DNA of 64,000 bases from Gammaproteobacteria bacterium (lineage in GTDB: Bacteria > Pseudomonadota > Gammaproteobacteria > Thiohalobacterales > Thiohalobacteraceae). Location: the NCBI GenBank assembly GCA_018819175.1, contig JAHJQQ010000028.1, positions 8,984 through 72,983 on the forward strand, read 5' to 3'. The stretch's first letter is position 1. Each line of letters begins with the position of its first letter. This document shows, piece by piece, positions 34,497-43,805 of this stretch. The notes under the pieces are model-generated. The model worked only from the letters and a program-made list of their open reading frames with translations, made no database searches and was not told where the DNA came from. The position numbers and the translations under genes were made by a program.

Positions 34497-34826
34497 GCGG
34501 TAAAACTCCCCCAAAATGTCCATCACCAAGTGTTGGGATGTACGAGCAAATTCTGTATTTATTGAATCAGACTTGCTGTGCTTCTATTGAGTAATAGCAA
34601 GTAGCATGCCTGAGGCGCGCATTCTACCTTATAGGCAATAAAATCAGCAAGATAGAAATCAGAGCGTTTGAGCTGATACCTGGGATGGAAATTAATTCGA
34701 CACATGGTTAGAACAACATCAAACTCATTGTTCATTACTATCAATAAGATATTTTATTTCGAGCAGCCAAATACGTTGGAATAGGGCGGCAAGGCTGTTA
34801 ATTATTCCGACATCCCTCACCGGGAC

Positions 34827-35294
34827 CTAACACAACGCCAGCGCGAAGATTAATGCATCCTCCCGCCCCTGCTCGGCCGGATAATAGTTCTTCCGCGAAC
34901 CGACTTCGTTAAAACCCAGTTTCTGATACAACCTGAGCGCCGCCAGATTCGAGGGACGCACTTCCAGCAACAAGGTATCTGCCCCCTGCCGACGCGCCAT
35001 GACGATGAGATGCTTCAGAACCTTCGCCCCCAGTCCTTGACCCTGAATCTCGGGCCGCACGCAGAGATTCAGGATATGCGCCTCTCCCGCGGCCACGCTC
35101 ATGACCCCGTAGGCTTGAATGGTCTTGTCGACTTCATACAACCAGCAGCTATAGCCGACCCGGATACAGTCCCTGAGGATGCCCTGGGTCCAGGGATACG
35201 GATACGCTTGCCGCTCGATTTCCATGATCGCCAGCAGGTCATCCTCACGGATCGACCGGAACTGACCACCTGTGGATTTCAAAATGGCGCTCAC
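34827..35294 (-). CDS. rimI: Ribosomal-protein S18 alanine N-acetyltransferase
   Basis: GNAT acetyltransferase acting on the N-terminal Ala of ribosomal protein S18. The acetyl-CoA motif is VRPEIQGQGLGAKVLKHLI, preceded by GEAHILNLCV. The C-terminal motif is EVRPSNLAALRLYQKLGFNEVGSRKNYYP, with EDALIF at the end. 155 aa is normal. It overlaps the 3' end of the uracil-DNA glycosylase gene by 4 bases (ATGA), so the two are translationally coupled. Confidence 0.93.
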   Translation of the reverse strand: MSAILKSTGGQFRSIREDDLLAIMEIERQAYPYPWTQGILRDCIRVGYSCWLYEVDKTIQAYGVMSVAAGEAHILNLCVRPEIQGQGLGAKVLKHLIVMARRQGADTLLLEVRPSNLAALRLYQKLGFNEVGSRKNYYPAEQGREDALIFALALC

Positions 35295-36016
35295 GATGCC
35301 GCCCCGGCTTGCTGTTGACGATAGAGGCGCACGGCCAATTTCAGATCTTCCCAGGCCTTGCGTTTGTCACTGGGCGTGCGCAGCAGGTAGGCCGGATGAT
35401 AGGTGACGATGACCGGTATTTGGTTTTCGCCGTAGTGGTGTGTCTGACCGCGCAACCGCCCCAGCGGCAAATCGGTTTTGAGCAGGTTTTGCGCAGCGAT
35501 ACGCCCCACGGCAAGAATCAGTTTCGGCTTGAGCAGCGCAATCTGCTGCTGCAGATAGGGTTCGCAGCAGGCAACTTCGGCGGCTTGCGGGTCGCGGTTA
35601 TTCGGCGGGCGGCATTTGAGAATATTGGCGATATAGGCCTGCGTGCGATCCAGGCTGATGGCTGCCAGCATGGCGTCCAGCAACTGCCCGGCACGCCCGA
35701 CGAAGGGTTCACCGCGCTTATCTTCTTCGGCACCCGGCGCCTCGCCGATAATCAACCAGTCGGCATGCTGATTACCAACACCGAAGACGGTTTGAGTTCG
35801 GCTGCGATGCAGATCGCAGCGCGTGCAGGTCACGACCTGCTGCCGCAACCCGTCCCAGCCGGAATCAGGAACGTCGGAATGCAAGGGGGCCTGCCCCGAG
35901 GACAGCGCCGAAGCAGGAGATAACTCGACATCCGCGACGCGTGCAACACCCGCCGGCAATTGCAACCGCCAGGTGTCTATGCCCATCGCCCGCAGATATT
36001 CGCCCCGTAGACCCAC
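35291..36016 (-). CDS. Family 4 uracil-DNA glycosylase
   Basis: Removes uracil from DNA. [4Fe-4S] ligands CTRCDLH near the N-terminus with later Cys residues in LKCRPPNN and ACCEPYL. Catalytic motif GEAPGAEEDKRGEPFVGRAGQLLD and the second motif TYHPAYLLR. The likely start is GTG at 36016, with AGGGGGA upstream. The frame is open to 36052, but that part is a CTAG-rich repeat (CCCCTAGCACC...). Residues ~15-70 are a variable linker. Confidence 0.9.
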   Translation of the reverse strand: MGLRGEYLRAMGIDTWRLQLPAGVARVADVELSPASALSSGQAPLHSDVPDSGWDGLRQQVVTCTRCDLHRSRTQTVFGVGNQHADWLIIGEAPGAEEDKRGEPFVGRAGQLLDAMLAAISLDRTQAYIANILKCRPPNNRDPQAAEVACCEPYLQQQIALLKPKLILAVGRIAAQNLLKTDLPLGRLRGQTHHYGENQIPVIVTYHPAYLLRTPSDKRKAWEDLKLAVRLYRQQQAGAAS

Positions 36017-36061
36017 GTGTCCCCCTAGCACCTCGCCCCTAGAACCTAGCACCTGATTTCA

Positions 36062-37612
36062 TCACACATCACCCATCTGCGGGTGTTCGCGCGATGGCGG
36101 CTGCAGCGCCTTGTTCAAGGCATTGATATAGGCCTTGGCGGAGGCCACGACAATGTCCGTGTCCGCGCCCTGACCATTGACGATGCGCCCGCCCTTTTCC
36201 AAACGCACTGTCACTTCGCCCTGCGCATCCGTGCCGCTGGTGATGTTGTTCACCGAATACAGCTGGAGTTCGGTTCCGCTGTTGACGATGCTTTCGATGG
36301 CGCGAAAGGATGCATCCACCGGCCCACTGCCCAATGCACCTGCCTGATGCTCATCACCATCTATCGACAACGTAATATTTGCGGAAGGCGTTTCACCTGT
36401 TTCGGAGCAGACGCGTAACGCAATCAACTTGAAGCGCTCATTCTCGGCAGCAAGATTACTCTCACTGACCAGCGCCTGTAGATCCTCGTCGTAGATATCA
36501 TGCTTCTTATCGGCCAACTCTTTGAAGCGGGTAAAGGCCTCGTTAAGCGCCTCCTCGGAATCGAACTCGATACCAAGCTCAGTCAGGCGACTGCGGAAGG
36601 CATTGCGACCGGAGTGCTTGCCCAATACCATCTTATTGGCGCTCCAACCCACATCCTGCGCACGCATGATTTCATATGTCTCGCGACTTTTGAGCACACC
36701 GTCCTGATGAATACCCGATTCATGCGCGAAGGCATTGGCGCCGACAATGGCCTTGTTCGGCTGCACAGGGAAACCTGTGATACTGGAGACCAAACGCGAA
36801 CAGGTCATGATCTGGGTGGTATCCAACGTCGTGTCACAACTGAACAGATCGCGGCGCGTACGCACCGCCATCACGATCTCTTCAAGGGCCGCGTTGCCGG
36901 CACGCTCTCCAAGACCATTGATGGTGCATTCCACCTGACGTGCGCCATTGAGTACTGAAGACAACGAATTGGCAACAGCAAGCCCCAGATCATTATGACA
37001 ATGCACCGAGAAGACCGCCTTGTCGGAATTGGGCACGCGCTCGATCAACTGCCGGATCAATTCACCAAACTGCTGTGGCAGGTTATAGCCGACGGTATCG
37101 GGAATATTCACCGTGGTGGCACCAGCGTCGATCACCGCTTCGAGCACCCGGCACAGAAAATCGAGTTCAGAACGGCCGGCATCCTCGGGCGAGAATTCGA
37201 CATTGTCGGTGTACTGGCGGGCACGTTTGACCGCACGCACTGCCTGTTCGACAACCTGATCCGGCTCCATCCGCAACTTCATTTTCATGTGAATGGGCGA
37301 GGTCGCGATAAAGGTATGGATGCGCGCGCTGTTGGCAGGCTTGAGCGCTGCGCCGGCACGATCGATATCCTTGTCCAGGGCGCGCGCCAAACCACAGACC
37401 GTGCTGTCTCGCACGGCACGGGCCACGGCTTCGACAGCCTCGAAATCGCCCTGACTGGCGATGGGGAAACCCGCCTCGATCACATCCACACGCATCCGTT
37501 CCAGCGCCTTGGCGATGCGGACTTTCTCGTCCTTGGTCATGGACGCGCCGGGACTCTGCTCGCCGTCACGCAAGGTGGTATCGAAAATAATAAGTTTGTC
37601 TGGGTTACTCAT
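36062..37612 (-). CDS. leuA: 2-isopropylmalate synthase
   Basis: First committed step of leucine biosynthesis (2-oxoisovalerate plus acetyl-CoA). The HMGL-like catalytic barrel begins IIFDTTLRDGEQSPGASM, with the metal/substrate motif SVHCHNDLGLAVAN and GLGERAGNAALEE. A linker with HAFAHESGIHQDG follows, then the C-terminal regulatory domain (about 390-510). ATG at 37612 with GGAGAGAG upstream is preferred over an upstream in-frame codon. In many relatives leuA directly follows pssA; here 6 kb of surface/biofilm genes separate them. Confidence 0.96.
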   Translation of the reverse strand: MSNPDKLIIFDTTLRDGEQSPGASMTKDEKVRIAKALERMRVDVIEAGFPIASQGDFEAVEAVARAVRDSTVCGLARALDKDIDRAGAALKPANSARIHTFIATSPIHMKMKLRMEPDQVVEQAVRAVKRARQYTDNVEFSPEDAGRSELDFLCRVLEAVIDAGATTVNIPDTVGYNLPQQFGELIRQLIERVPNSDKAVFSVHCHNDLGLAVANSLSSVLNGARQVECTINGLGERAGNAALEEIVMAVRTRRDLFSCDTTLDTTQIMTCSRLVSSITGFPVQPNKAIVGANAFAHESGIHQDGVLKSRETYEIMRAQDVGWSANKMVLGKHSGRNAFRSRLTELGIEFDSEEALNEAFTRFKELADKKHDIYDEDLQALVSESNLAAENERFKLIALRVCSETGETPSANITLSIDGDEHQAGALGSGPVDASFRAIESIVNSGTELQLYSVNNITSGTDAQGEVTVRLEKGGRIVNGQGADTDIVVASAKAYINALNKALQPPSREHPQMGDV

Positions 37613-37883
37613 GAATCTCTCTCCATGGGCTCCGGCCACCGACGCTGGCCGCGATTTCCCGCCTGGCGCGAATATAACAGAGCATTCGCCGGTCTGCGCG
37701 CCGGGCGTAGGGAATAAGTTAGGTAAATCAAGGGGGAGAGTATTGGCTGCCTAGGGCAGCAGCAGGCGCAGGGACAACGCAACGGCGAGCGTGCGCTGAA
37801 AGGTAAGACTTGTGGAAAATGCCTGTGTCATAGGGGATAACAGTAATGTGCTATTTGGACTTAAGTGCAACGACTATAAACGA

Positions 37884-37921
37884 AAAGGCGCCGTCCTGCC
37901 AAGTGGCTGGACGGCGCCTTT
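37884..37921. terminator. Rho-independent terminator after the TbpB-like gene
   Basis: A 13-bp stem, AAAGGCGCCGTCC (37884-37896) with GGACGGCGCCTTT (37909-37921), around a 12-base loop. It is A-rich on the left, so it is followed by T's on the minus strand. It lies 24 bases beyond the stop at 37945. The rest of 37613-37944 has no gene. Confidence 0.85.
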
Positions 37922-37944
37922 CGAATCTAATGCTACTTCAAAAT

Positions 37945-38940
37945 TTACTGCGGTATGTTATTGACGAAATCAGCCTTGAACACATCGGCGGATCGCACAC
38001 CAACCGTATTAGTTACGTCATATGCGCCAATAGCGTTATTGCCGGCGTTTACGAAGGCACCGTAAACTTCACCCGAGGCGATATTGGGGCTGAAACCAGC
38101 CGCATTCGACACAAACCCGGAATCGACTACAACACCGGACGCTGTGAAGGCGTTATTGTTGAACTGGCCGCTCCAGGTCGCATCGCTGAAGTTGACCGAC
38201 ATATTCACAGCACCTTCGCCTCCATTGAGAACGCCCTGGGTAAACCCACTGTAGTTCGCAATCCTGTCGCCACCAAGGCCACTGATGAAGCTCGCCATCT
38301 GACTGGCATTCGCGGTGATACCCCAAACAAACTCGCCGCCAGACTCATCGACACCCCACACACCTCTCCCAACAGCGGGAGCCTCATCGTCGCCCGGTGT
38401 GAGCAGACCGCTGAGAATCGGCCCGCCTGGATAGGCCACTACCACGGTTGGGCGGATAATCGCGGACACAGTACCCGAAGCGATCTCATCCGCAGTACCT
38501 GGGTCCACCACAAAAGCAACCGTATCACCCCCTTGACCGCCTTGCGTCATGACCAGTTGAAACGGCGCGATTGAGCTGGAATCCGGTGCTTCTATCTGGT
38601 TCCGATAAGGATGATCAACGCGCGCAAACCCACAAGGCGCGCCGGCTTCGCACGGACTCGTGGCAACCGGAGGTTCAACCGGGGGCTCTTCAGGCTGCTC
38701 TGTTGTGACGGTAAATGTCGGGCAGTTTTCGTCTGACGCGCAACTACCTAAATTGGCGGTACCCACCGGTGCAAACGCAACAACCTCCTGGACGCCTGCG
38801 GCAGGTGCGAGTACGGCCCAGCGGCCCCACTGATAAACGGAATCGTCATCTTTGTCGGTATTCGCCGATGCCGTTGCCCAGGCGCCAACCATCAATACCG
38901 AAGTCACGCCCACTGCAATCAATGATTTTTTAACTTCCAT
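37945..38940 (-). CDS. Exported TbpB-like beta-barrel protein, probable cargo of the adjacent Slam-like protein
   Basis: A 331-aa exported protein. Start at 38940, signal peptide SLIAVGVTSVLMVGAWATASA without a lipobox, so probably soluble. An N-terminal segment (VYQWGRWAVLAP, with Cys pairs CASDENC and CEAGAPC around a Pro/Glu linker) precedes a handle-like region. The last ~110 residues read as the small beta-barrel of transferrin-binding-protein-B-like proteins (VNMSVNFSDATWSGQF, FTASGVVV, NIASGEVYGAFVNAGNNAIGAYDV). Upstream on the same strand lies a Slam-like gene. Slam-dependent soluble or lipidated haem/metal/glycan-binding proteins are known in Acinetobacter and Neisseria. The ligand here is unknown. 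Confidence 0.7.
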   Translation of the reverse strand: MEVKKSLIAVGVTSVLMVGAWATASANTDKDDDSVYQWGRWAVLAPAAGVQEVVAFAPVGTANLGSCASDENCPTFTVTTEQPEEPPVEPPVATSPCEAGAPCGFARVDHPYRNQIEAPDSSSIAPFQLVMTQGGQGGDTVAFVVDPGTADEIASGTVSAIIRPTVVVAYPGGPILSGLLTPGDDEAPAVGRGVWGVDESGGEFVWGITANASQMASFISGLGGDRIANYSGFTQGVLNGGEGAVNMSVNFSDATWSGQFNNNAFTASGVVVDSGFVSNAAGFSPNIASGEVYGAFVNAGNNAIGAYDVTNTVGVRSADVFKADFVNNIPQ

Positions 38941-39303
38941 GATGAAAGTAACCCTCTGCCGCTTGTTCAAGTATGTGCGCTATTCGGCGCACCAAATATA
39001 GTCGATTGCACTGGTTCAGCAATTGTTATGCCACCACCTCGCCGACTATATAAATTCTCTATATATAACAAATTGTTATGGCGGTTATGCTGGTTCATAT
39101 TTCAGGTCGCTGCGAGGCATGAATGTAAAGTATTGCGACACGCACACCCTGTTGCATACAGCATGATCACAGCTCATTACTTTAAAACCAGCAAGTTACT
39201 CGTTCCGGACCTTGAATGCGCCCGGCTCTCCGCGTTAAATATTCCGACTAACTGCCCGTAACCTATTGCTGACAATCAATTAAAATTCACAGCGGAACGA
39301 TAC
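38941..39303. other. AT-rich gap, no gene seen
   Basis: AT-rich DNA between the TbpB-like and Slam-like genes. It contains direct repeats of AATTGTTATG (about 39023 and 39070) and palindromic TATATA tracts, which could include a promoter for the TbpB-like gene. I see no coding sequence. Confidence 0.4.
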
Positions 39304-40605
39304 TTAGAATGTCCGCCCCAGATTCAGCATGAACTGACGCCGGTCGTACTCGTAGATCGAAATGTTGGAATCGTTGTCGGTAAACTGAAAGTCACCATTT
39401 AATGTCCACTTATCCAGATTACCGCCCCGGAAATCGTGCTGGAAGCCGGCCGAATAGCGTCGCTCCTCCTCATCACGCGCAACGGGGAAACCCGGTTCGA
39501 TGCCATCGTACTCAACGTCACGATAATTGGCACGACCATAAATCGTGCCGTCGGGCCAGGCCTTGACGATGAGACCCGCCAGCAGTTCGTAGCCATCATT
39601 ACCGAATCGGTCATCCTCAGCCTGGAAATCCAACACCCGCGCACCTACCTGTGTGGCCACCTTGCGCTGATTGAAGTATTTACCCAACGACAGACCGGTT
39701 GCTTGATAGGTGCCTTCACGACCTGCATCAGAACTCTCGTCATAGCGAAGATCGGTGACGGTAGCATCCCAGGTCAACTCACCATCGTTGAACTGCCAGG
39801 TCACAGCGGGATTCACCGAATTGAACCAGGCCAGCTCACTACCACCCAACCAGATGCGATCGACATTGAACGCGAGATTCGCCCGCCAATGACGCAACAC
39901 GATCCAGGCTGGACCTGTGCTCGCCGACAACACGGTGAGGTTGAATTCATCCTCGCTGGAGTAGTTACGTTCATACAGGTTGACTTGGCTCTGCCACAGG
40001 AAGCCGGCAGTACGTTCGCCGAACAGATAGGTTTTTCCAGGCTGGAACTTGTGCGCCACTCCGGCCGTCAGCACCGTGGCATTATCGCTGGTTTCAACCG
40101 AGGTACCCGTGAGGATCGCGCCAGGAATTTCCGTGACGATGTCGCTGCTCGGACCGACATTCACGTTCGAGTCATACATCATCCCGACACTGATCGATGG
40201 CTTGAACTCGTGGCGTACCGAAGCAGCCGCTTCGTCTTTCTGGATCTGCGCAAGGAACGCCAATATCGTCACGCGCACCTCGGGCGGCGTCAACGGATCA
40301 TCCAGCACCTGCTGCGAAAGTTTGCGGGCCTCGGCGTAGTTCAATGAACGGTAATAGGCCACTGCCAATTCCAGACGTGCGCGATGCAGCTTGGACTGGT
40401 TCGTCAATATGGATTGGAATGCCTTCATGGCCGTTTGCAGGCGATCATCCTCCAGTGCTTCCATACCCTGCTTAAAGGTGATCTCATCTGGGTCCAGCGG
40501 CTTTGGCTCTTCCGCCTGGGCCGGCAGATGCAGTGTTCCAAACGTGATGGCCGCAACCATGCAGCTCAGCAGACCGTGAGATCTGCGATCCATGGCATTG
40601 TTCAT
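39304..40605 (-). CDS. Slam-like outer-membrane protein (TPR plus DUF560-type beta-barrel)
   Basis: A 433-aa protein with a signal peptide (GLLSCMVAAITFGTLHLPAQA). Residues ~40-130 are TPR-like helices (FKQGMEALEDDRLQTAMKAFQSIL, ARLELAVAYYRSLNYAEARKL). From ~residue 145 comes a barrel of alternating beta strands that begins with SISVGMMYDSNVNVGP, a strand typical of surface-lipoprotein-assembly-modulator (Slam/DUF560) proteins. It ends in the aromatic outer-membrane signature FMLNLGRTF. Slams (type XI secretion) move specific cargo through the outer membrane. Pairing with the TbpB-like gene downstream supports this. An alternative is a generic TPR-porin. Confidence 0.72.
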   Translation of the reverse strand: MNNAMDRRSHGLLSCMVAAITFGTLHLPAQAEEPKPLDPDEITFKQGMEALEDDRLQTAMKAFQSILTNQSKLHRARLELAVAYYRSLNYAEARKLSQQVLDDPLTPPEVRVTILAFLAQIQKDEAAASVRHEFKPSISVGMMYDSNVNVGPSSDIVTEIPGAILTGTSVETSDNATVLTAGVAHKFQPGKTYLFGERTAGFLWQSQVNLYERNYSSEDEFNLTVLSASTGPAWIVLRHWRANLAFNVDRIWLGGSELAWFNSVNPAVTWQFNDGELTWDATVTDLRYDESSDAGREGTYQATGLSLGKYFNQRKVATQVGARVLDFQAEDDRFGNDGYELLAGLIVKAWPDGTIYGRANYRDVEYDGIEPGFPVARDEEERRYSAGFQHDFRGGNLDKWTLNGDFQFTDNDSNISIYEYDRRQFMLNLGRTF

Positions 40606-40660
40606 TGACTCCCCCTTGTTATGTCGGGTGTAATGCGGCGGAGGAAAACCTCGACGCAGA

Positions 40661-41458
40661 TTGATTATGCGGCGATATGTTACAGATACTCCAGGCTATT
40701 CCGCAATGACTGAGCATTCAATCGCTTTAATCAACCCGCCAGCGGTCATGCATTACGACGCAATCAGACACTCGTCGGTACCCTCTCGAAATTGGGATAA
40801 ACATCATTCATACAAGCAATTCCGGCATTTATTCAGAACGTTAGTGGGCTGTCTGTTGCTGGTGCTGAGTAGCCGGCAGGTCTACGCCACACCCTTTCTA
40901 TTTGGTTATCAAGAAACTCAACAGGCGGATATCACACCCTTCAAACAGTGGCTGGATGTCTTGGAACGGCACATCCACCTGGATGTACCCGAAGGAGCGG
41001 ATTGCACGGAGACGCGCTTCAACAGCTGTCATCTGCGCGCATGGCAGGCCTTTCTCGCCTCCATCCGCAACCTGCCCTTTGCAACCCAGCTGACACGCAT
41101 TAATGACTATGCAAATAATAAAAAATACATTCTCGATATCGACAACTACGGCATGACCGATTACTGGGCCGTGGCCCGAGAGTTCCTCTACAATGGTGGC
41201 GATTGCGAAGATTACGCCATCACCAAACTGCTTTCACTCCGCTGGCTGGGCGTCGATATGGATCGACTCCGCATCGTGGTCCTGCAGGACACCAATCTGC
41301 GTATCCCGCATGCAGTGCTCGCGGTCTACAACAACAATGACGTTCTGATTCTGGATAATCAGACCCAGCAGGTTGTCAGCCACCGCGATATCGTGCATTA
41401 CGTACCGGTATATTCGATCAACGAGGCGCATTGGTGGATCTACACACCCGTGCTTTAA
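40661..41458 (+). CDS. LapG-like periplasmic transglutaminase-type cysteine protease
   Basis: A 265-aa exported BTLCP-family protein. The catalytic triad is visible: Cys in GGDCEDYAITK, His in IPHAVLAV and Asp in VLILDNQ. In Pseudomonas, LapG cleaves a giant surface adhesin to release biofilm cells, under control of the c-di-GMP receptor LapD. The true start is uncertain: several in-frame ATGs (40661, 40706, 40748) precede the hydrophobic signal segment TLVGCLLLVLSSRQVYA. It is followed 21 bases later by a degenerate HD-GYP protein. No adhesin gene is seen in the window. Confidence 0.85.
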   Translation: MIMRRYVTDTPGYSAMTEHSIALINPPAVMHYDAIRHSSVPSRNWDKHHSYKQFRHLFRTLVGCLLLVLSSRQVYATPFLFGYQETQQADITPFKQWLDVLERHIHLDVPEGADCTETRFNSCHLRAWQAFLASIRNLPFATQLTRINDYANNKKYILDIDNYGMTDYWAVAREFLYNGGDCEDYAITKLLSLRWLGVDMDRLRIVVLQDTNLRIPHAVLAVYNNNDVLILDNQTQQVVSHRDIVHYVPVYSINEAHWWIYTPVL

Positions 41459-41479
41459 AACATTAAGGATTACTGCTCG

Positions 41480-43549
41480 GTGAAACTCCATACAACCACG
41501 CGCAAATCTGTCCTCCTGGGTCTGGGCCTCCTGCTGGCGCTGATGCTCGGCGCCCTCTGGCTGATCTTTACCTATCTGAATCTGGAACACGAACGCGACC
41601 TGGCCGACTGGCGCATACGCCTGGGCCTGATTGCCGATAATCGTACTGCCGATGTCGAACAATGGCTGGCGCGCCAATATGCCGATCAACAGGAGCTGGC
41701 CAATAACGCCTCGCTGCAGTTGTATCTGAGCCAATTGAATGCACAGACAGCCACCCAGGATGTCGAACCCGCGCAGCTCGGCTATTTGCGTAATCTCATC
41801 AACGCCGCGGCCGAACGCACCGGGTATCTAAGCAGTAGCACAGCTGAACCACTGATCCGCGCCAACCTGCCGTCCACCGGCACGCGCGGACTGGCGCTGT
41901 TGGATCACGACGGCAAAGTCGTCGTTGCAACGCCCGGCATGCCCGTTCTGGAACCGGATGATCGGGCGCTGGCTTTACAGGTAATCGATAGCGGGCAACC
42001 GGGATTGCGTGATTTGCGCGTGAACGCAGCCGGCCAGGCGTTGATCGGTTTTGCGGTTCCCATCGCCGCCGTGCAGGGTATGCAGGGTGAAACCGACCAA
42101 CAGTTCGTCGGCGCACTCCTGGGGATCAAATCGGCCACGACCGATCTGTTCCCGTTACTGGCCAATCGCGGCGGCCTGACCGCTCATGACGAAACCATCC
42201 TGGTACGCAAACAGGATGACATGGTGGTATATCTGTCCCCGCTCGCCGATGGCAGCGCGCCCACCAAACGTCGGCTGGCATTCAACACACCCGACCTCGC
42301 ATCCGCTTTTGCTTTGCGCTCACCTGGAGAATTTGCTCAATTACTGGACTACCGTAATGTCCAGGTGCTGATGACCAGTCGCGCCTTGACCGGGGTACCC
42401 TGGACACTGGTGCAGAAAACCGACGCCCGAGAAGCACTGAAAGAATCGAAGGATCACCGGCGCTTTCTGCTGAGTGTCTTTCTGCTGACCCTGTTTTTCA
42501 TCGGCGCCACCCTGATCGCGGCCTGGCGCCACGGCAGCAGCGTGCGCGCCCAGGCCATGGCCGAACGTCTGCAGGAAAAGACCCGCATGCTGGAAGGCCA
42601 GGCACGTCTGCTGCACGGTGTCACCGATACCTTATCGGACCACCTGTTCCTGATCGATGAAGGTCAACGCATCTTGTTTGCCAACCGCGCCTTTGAAGCG
42701 GCCATCGGCGCACCGCAGGCAGATCTGATCGGCAAGACACTCACCAGCGTGTTTGGACCCGATACCGCGCAGCGCCTGGCGGGCTGCATCGACATTCCTT
42801 CGAACCAGATTACCCAGGCCCAGCATATTATGATCAACGGCCGCGAAGGACTGTTCGAGTGCCTGGCTCTGCCTTTACCGAACCCTGCAGGTTCCGGACA
42901 TGCGACGTTGGTCGTCCTGCATGATGTCACCGCTTTACATGAATCCGAACGTAAACGCGCCAGCCTGTTGCATCAGCTCATCGCCGCGCTGATGCGCGCC
43001 GTGGACAAACACGACCCCTATTCCGCCAATCACTCCTCGCGCACCGCCGAGATCGCCACTGCCATCGGTCGTGAACTCAACCTCTCGGCAACCGATCTGC
43101 AGGCGCTGGATCTGGCCGCCAATCTGGCCAATGTGGGCAAGATCTTTATCCCGAAAGAGGTGCTGACCAAATCGGGGGCGCTGTCAGATACGGAACAGGA
43201 AAGCCTGAAGCAGCATGTCCAGTACTCCCTGGATATCCTGTCCAGCCTGGAGTTCGAAGGACCGGTCCTCGATACCATCGGTCAAAAACAGGAACTGATG
43301 GATGGCAGCGGTTATCCGCATGGCCTGCAGGGAACGGACATTTTACTGACGGCGCGTATCCTGGCCGTTGCCAACGCCTTCGTAGCGCTGGTCAGCCCAC
43401 GCGCCTACCGCGACGCCGTCAGTATTACGCAGGCGCTGGACCAGCTGCTGGCGGAATCAAAAGACAAGTACGACCGGCATGTGGTCGCCGCGCTGTTTCA
43501 CATTGCGGAGAATCGCAGTGAGCTATCGGATATTACGAGCGGTACGTAA
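41480..43549 (+). CDS. Membrane sensor with PAS and degenerate HD-GYP domain
   Basis: A 689-aa protein with GTG start and AAGGA upstream. It has an N-terminal membrane helix (about 11-31), a large periplasmic dCache-like sensor (about 35-325), a second helix (about 331-350), PAS (about 375-490) and HD-GYP (about 495-670). The GYP motif is intact (DGSGYP, 611-613), but the catalytic metal ligands are not. The HD pair of the LHDIGK motif is Ala550-Asn551 (LANVGK), and the His-His before DGSGYP is replaced (IGQKQELMDG). It is therefore probably not a phosphodiesterase but a c-di-GMP binder or scaffold. Co-transcribed with the LapG-like gene, it may play the regulatory part LapD plays elsewhere. 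Confidence 0.85.
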   Translation: MKLHTTTRKSVLLGLGLLLALMLGALWLIFTYLNLEHERDLADWRIRLGLIADNRTADVEQWLARQYADQQELANNASLQLYLSQLNAQTATQDVEPAQLGYLRNLINAAAERTGYLSSSTAEPLIRANLPSTGTRGLALLDHDGKVVVATPGMPVLEPDDRALALQVIDSGQPGLRDLRVNAAGQALIGFAVPIAAVQGMQGETDQQFVGALLGIKSATTDLFPLLANRGGLTAHDETILVRKQDDMVVYLSPLADGSAPTKRRLAFNTPDLASAFALRSPGEFAQLLDYRNVQVLMTSRALTGVPWTLVQKTDAREALKESKDHRRFLLSVFLLTLFFIGATLIAAWRHGSSVRAQAMAERLQEKTRMLEGQARLLHGVTDTLSDHLFLIDEGQRILFANRAFEAAIGAPQADLIGKTLTSVFGPDTAQRLAGCIDIPSNQITQAQHIMINGREGLFECLALPLPNPAGSGHATLVVLHDVTALHESERKRASLLHQLIAALMRAVDKHDPYSANHSSRTAEIATAIGRELNLSATDLQALDLAANLANVGKIFIPKEVLTKSGALSDTEQESLKQHVQYSLDILSSLEFEGPVLDTIGQKQELMDGSGYPHGLQGTDILLTARILAVANAFVALVSPRAYRDAVSITQALDQLLAESKDKYDRHVVAALFHIAENRSELSDITSGT

Positions 43550-43578
43550 CGTACCGCCGCAGTGGGGACAGATCTGAT

Positions 43579-43747
43579 GCACCGCTGCCGTGGGGACAGA
43601 TCTTCAGCTCTGTCCCCGTCCGTGCGGACCACGCGGATAAACGAAGCCACTGAGGGAGCGTGACGGTGGATTGCTGGGTGGCTCCGCTTGGTTGTGTGGA
43701 ACCACAACGGGGACAGAGCTGAAGATCTGTCCCCACGGCGGCGGTGC
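43579..43747. repeat. 39-bp inverted-repeat element (GGGGACAGATCTTCAGC family)
   Basis: Arms 43579-43617 and 43709-43747 are complementary over 39 bases with one mismatch (core GTGGGGACAGATCTTCAGC). A partial third copy starts at 43562. Sequences of this kind are spread in proteobacterial genomes as REP/MITE-type units. A GCGCATTA-type palindrome follows at 43766-43800. Confidence 0.85.
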
Positions 43748-43805
43748 ATCGCGATGTCACACCATCCGGCGCATTACGACCTTCGGTCTAATGCGACCTA
43801 CCGGA

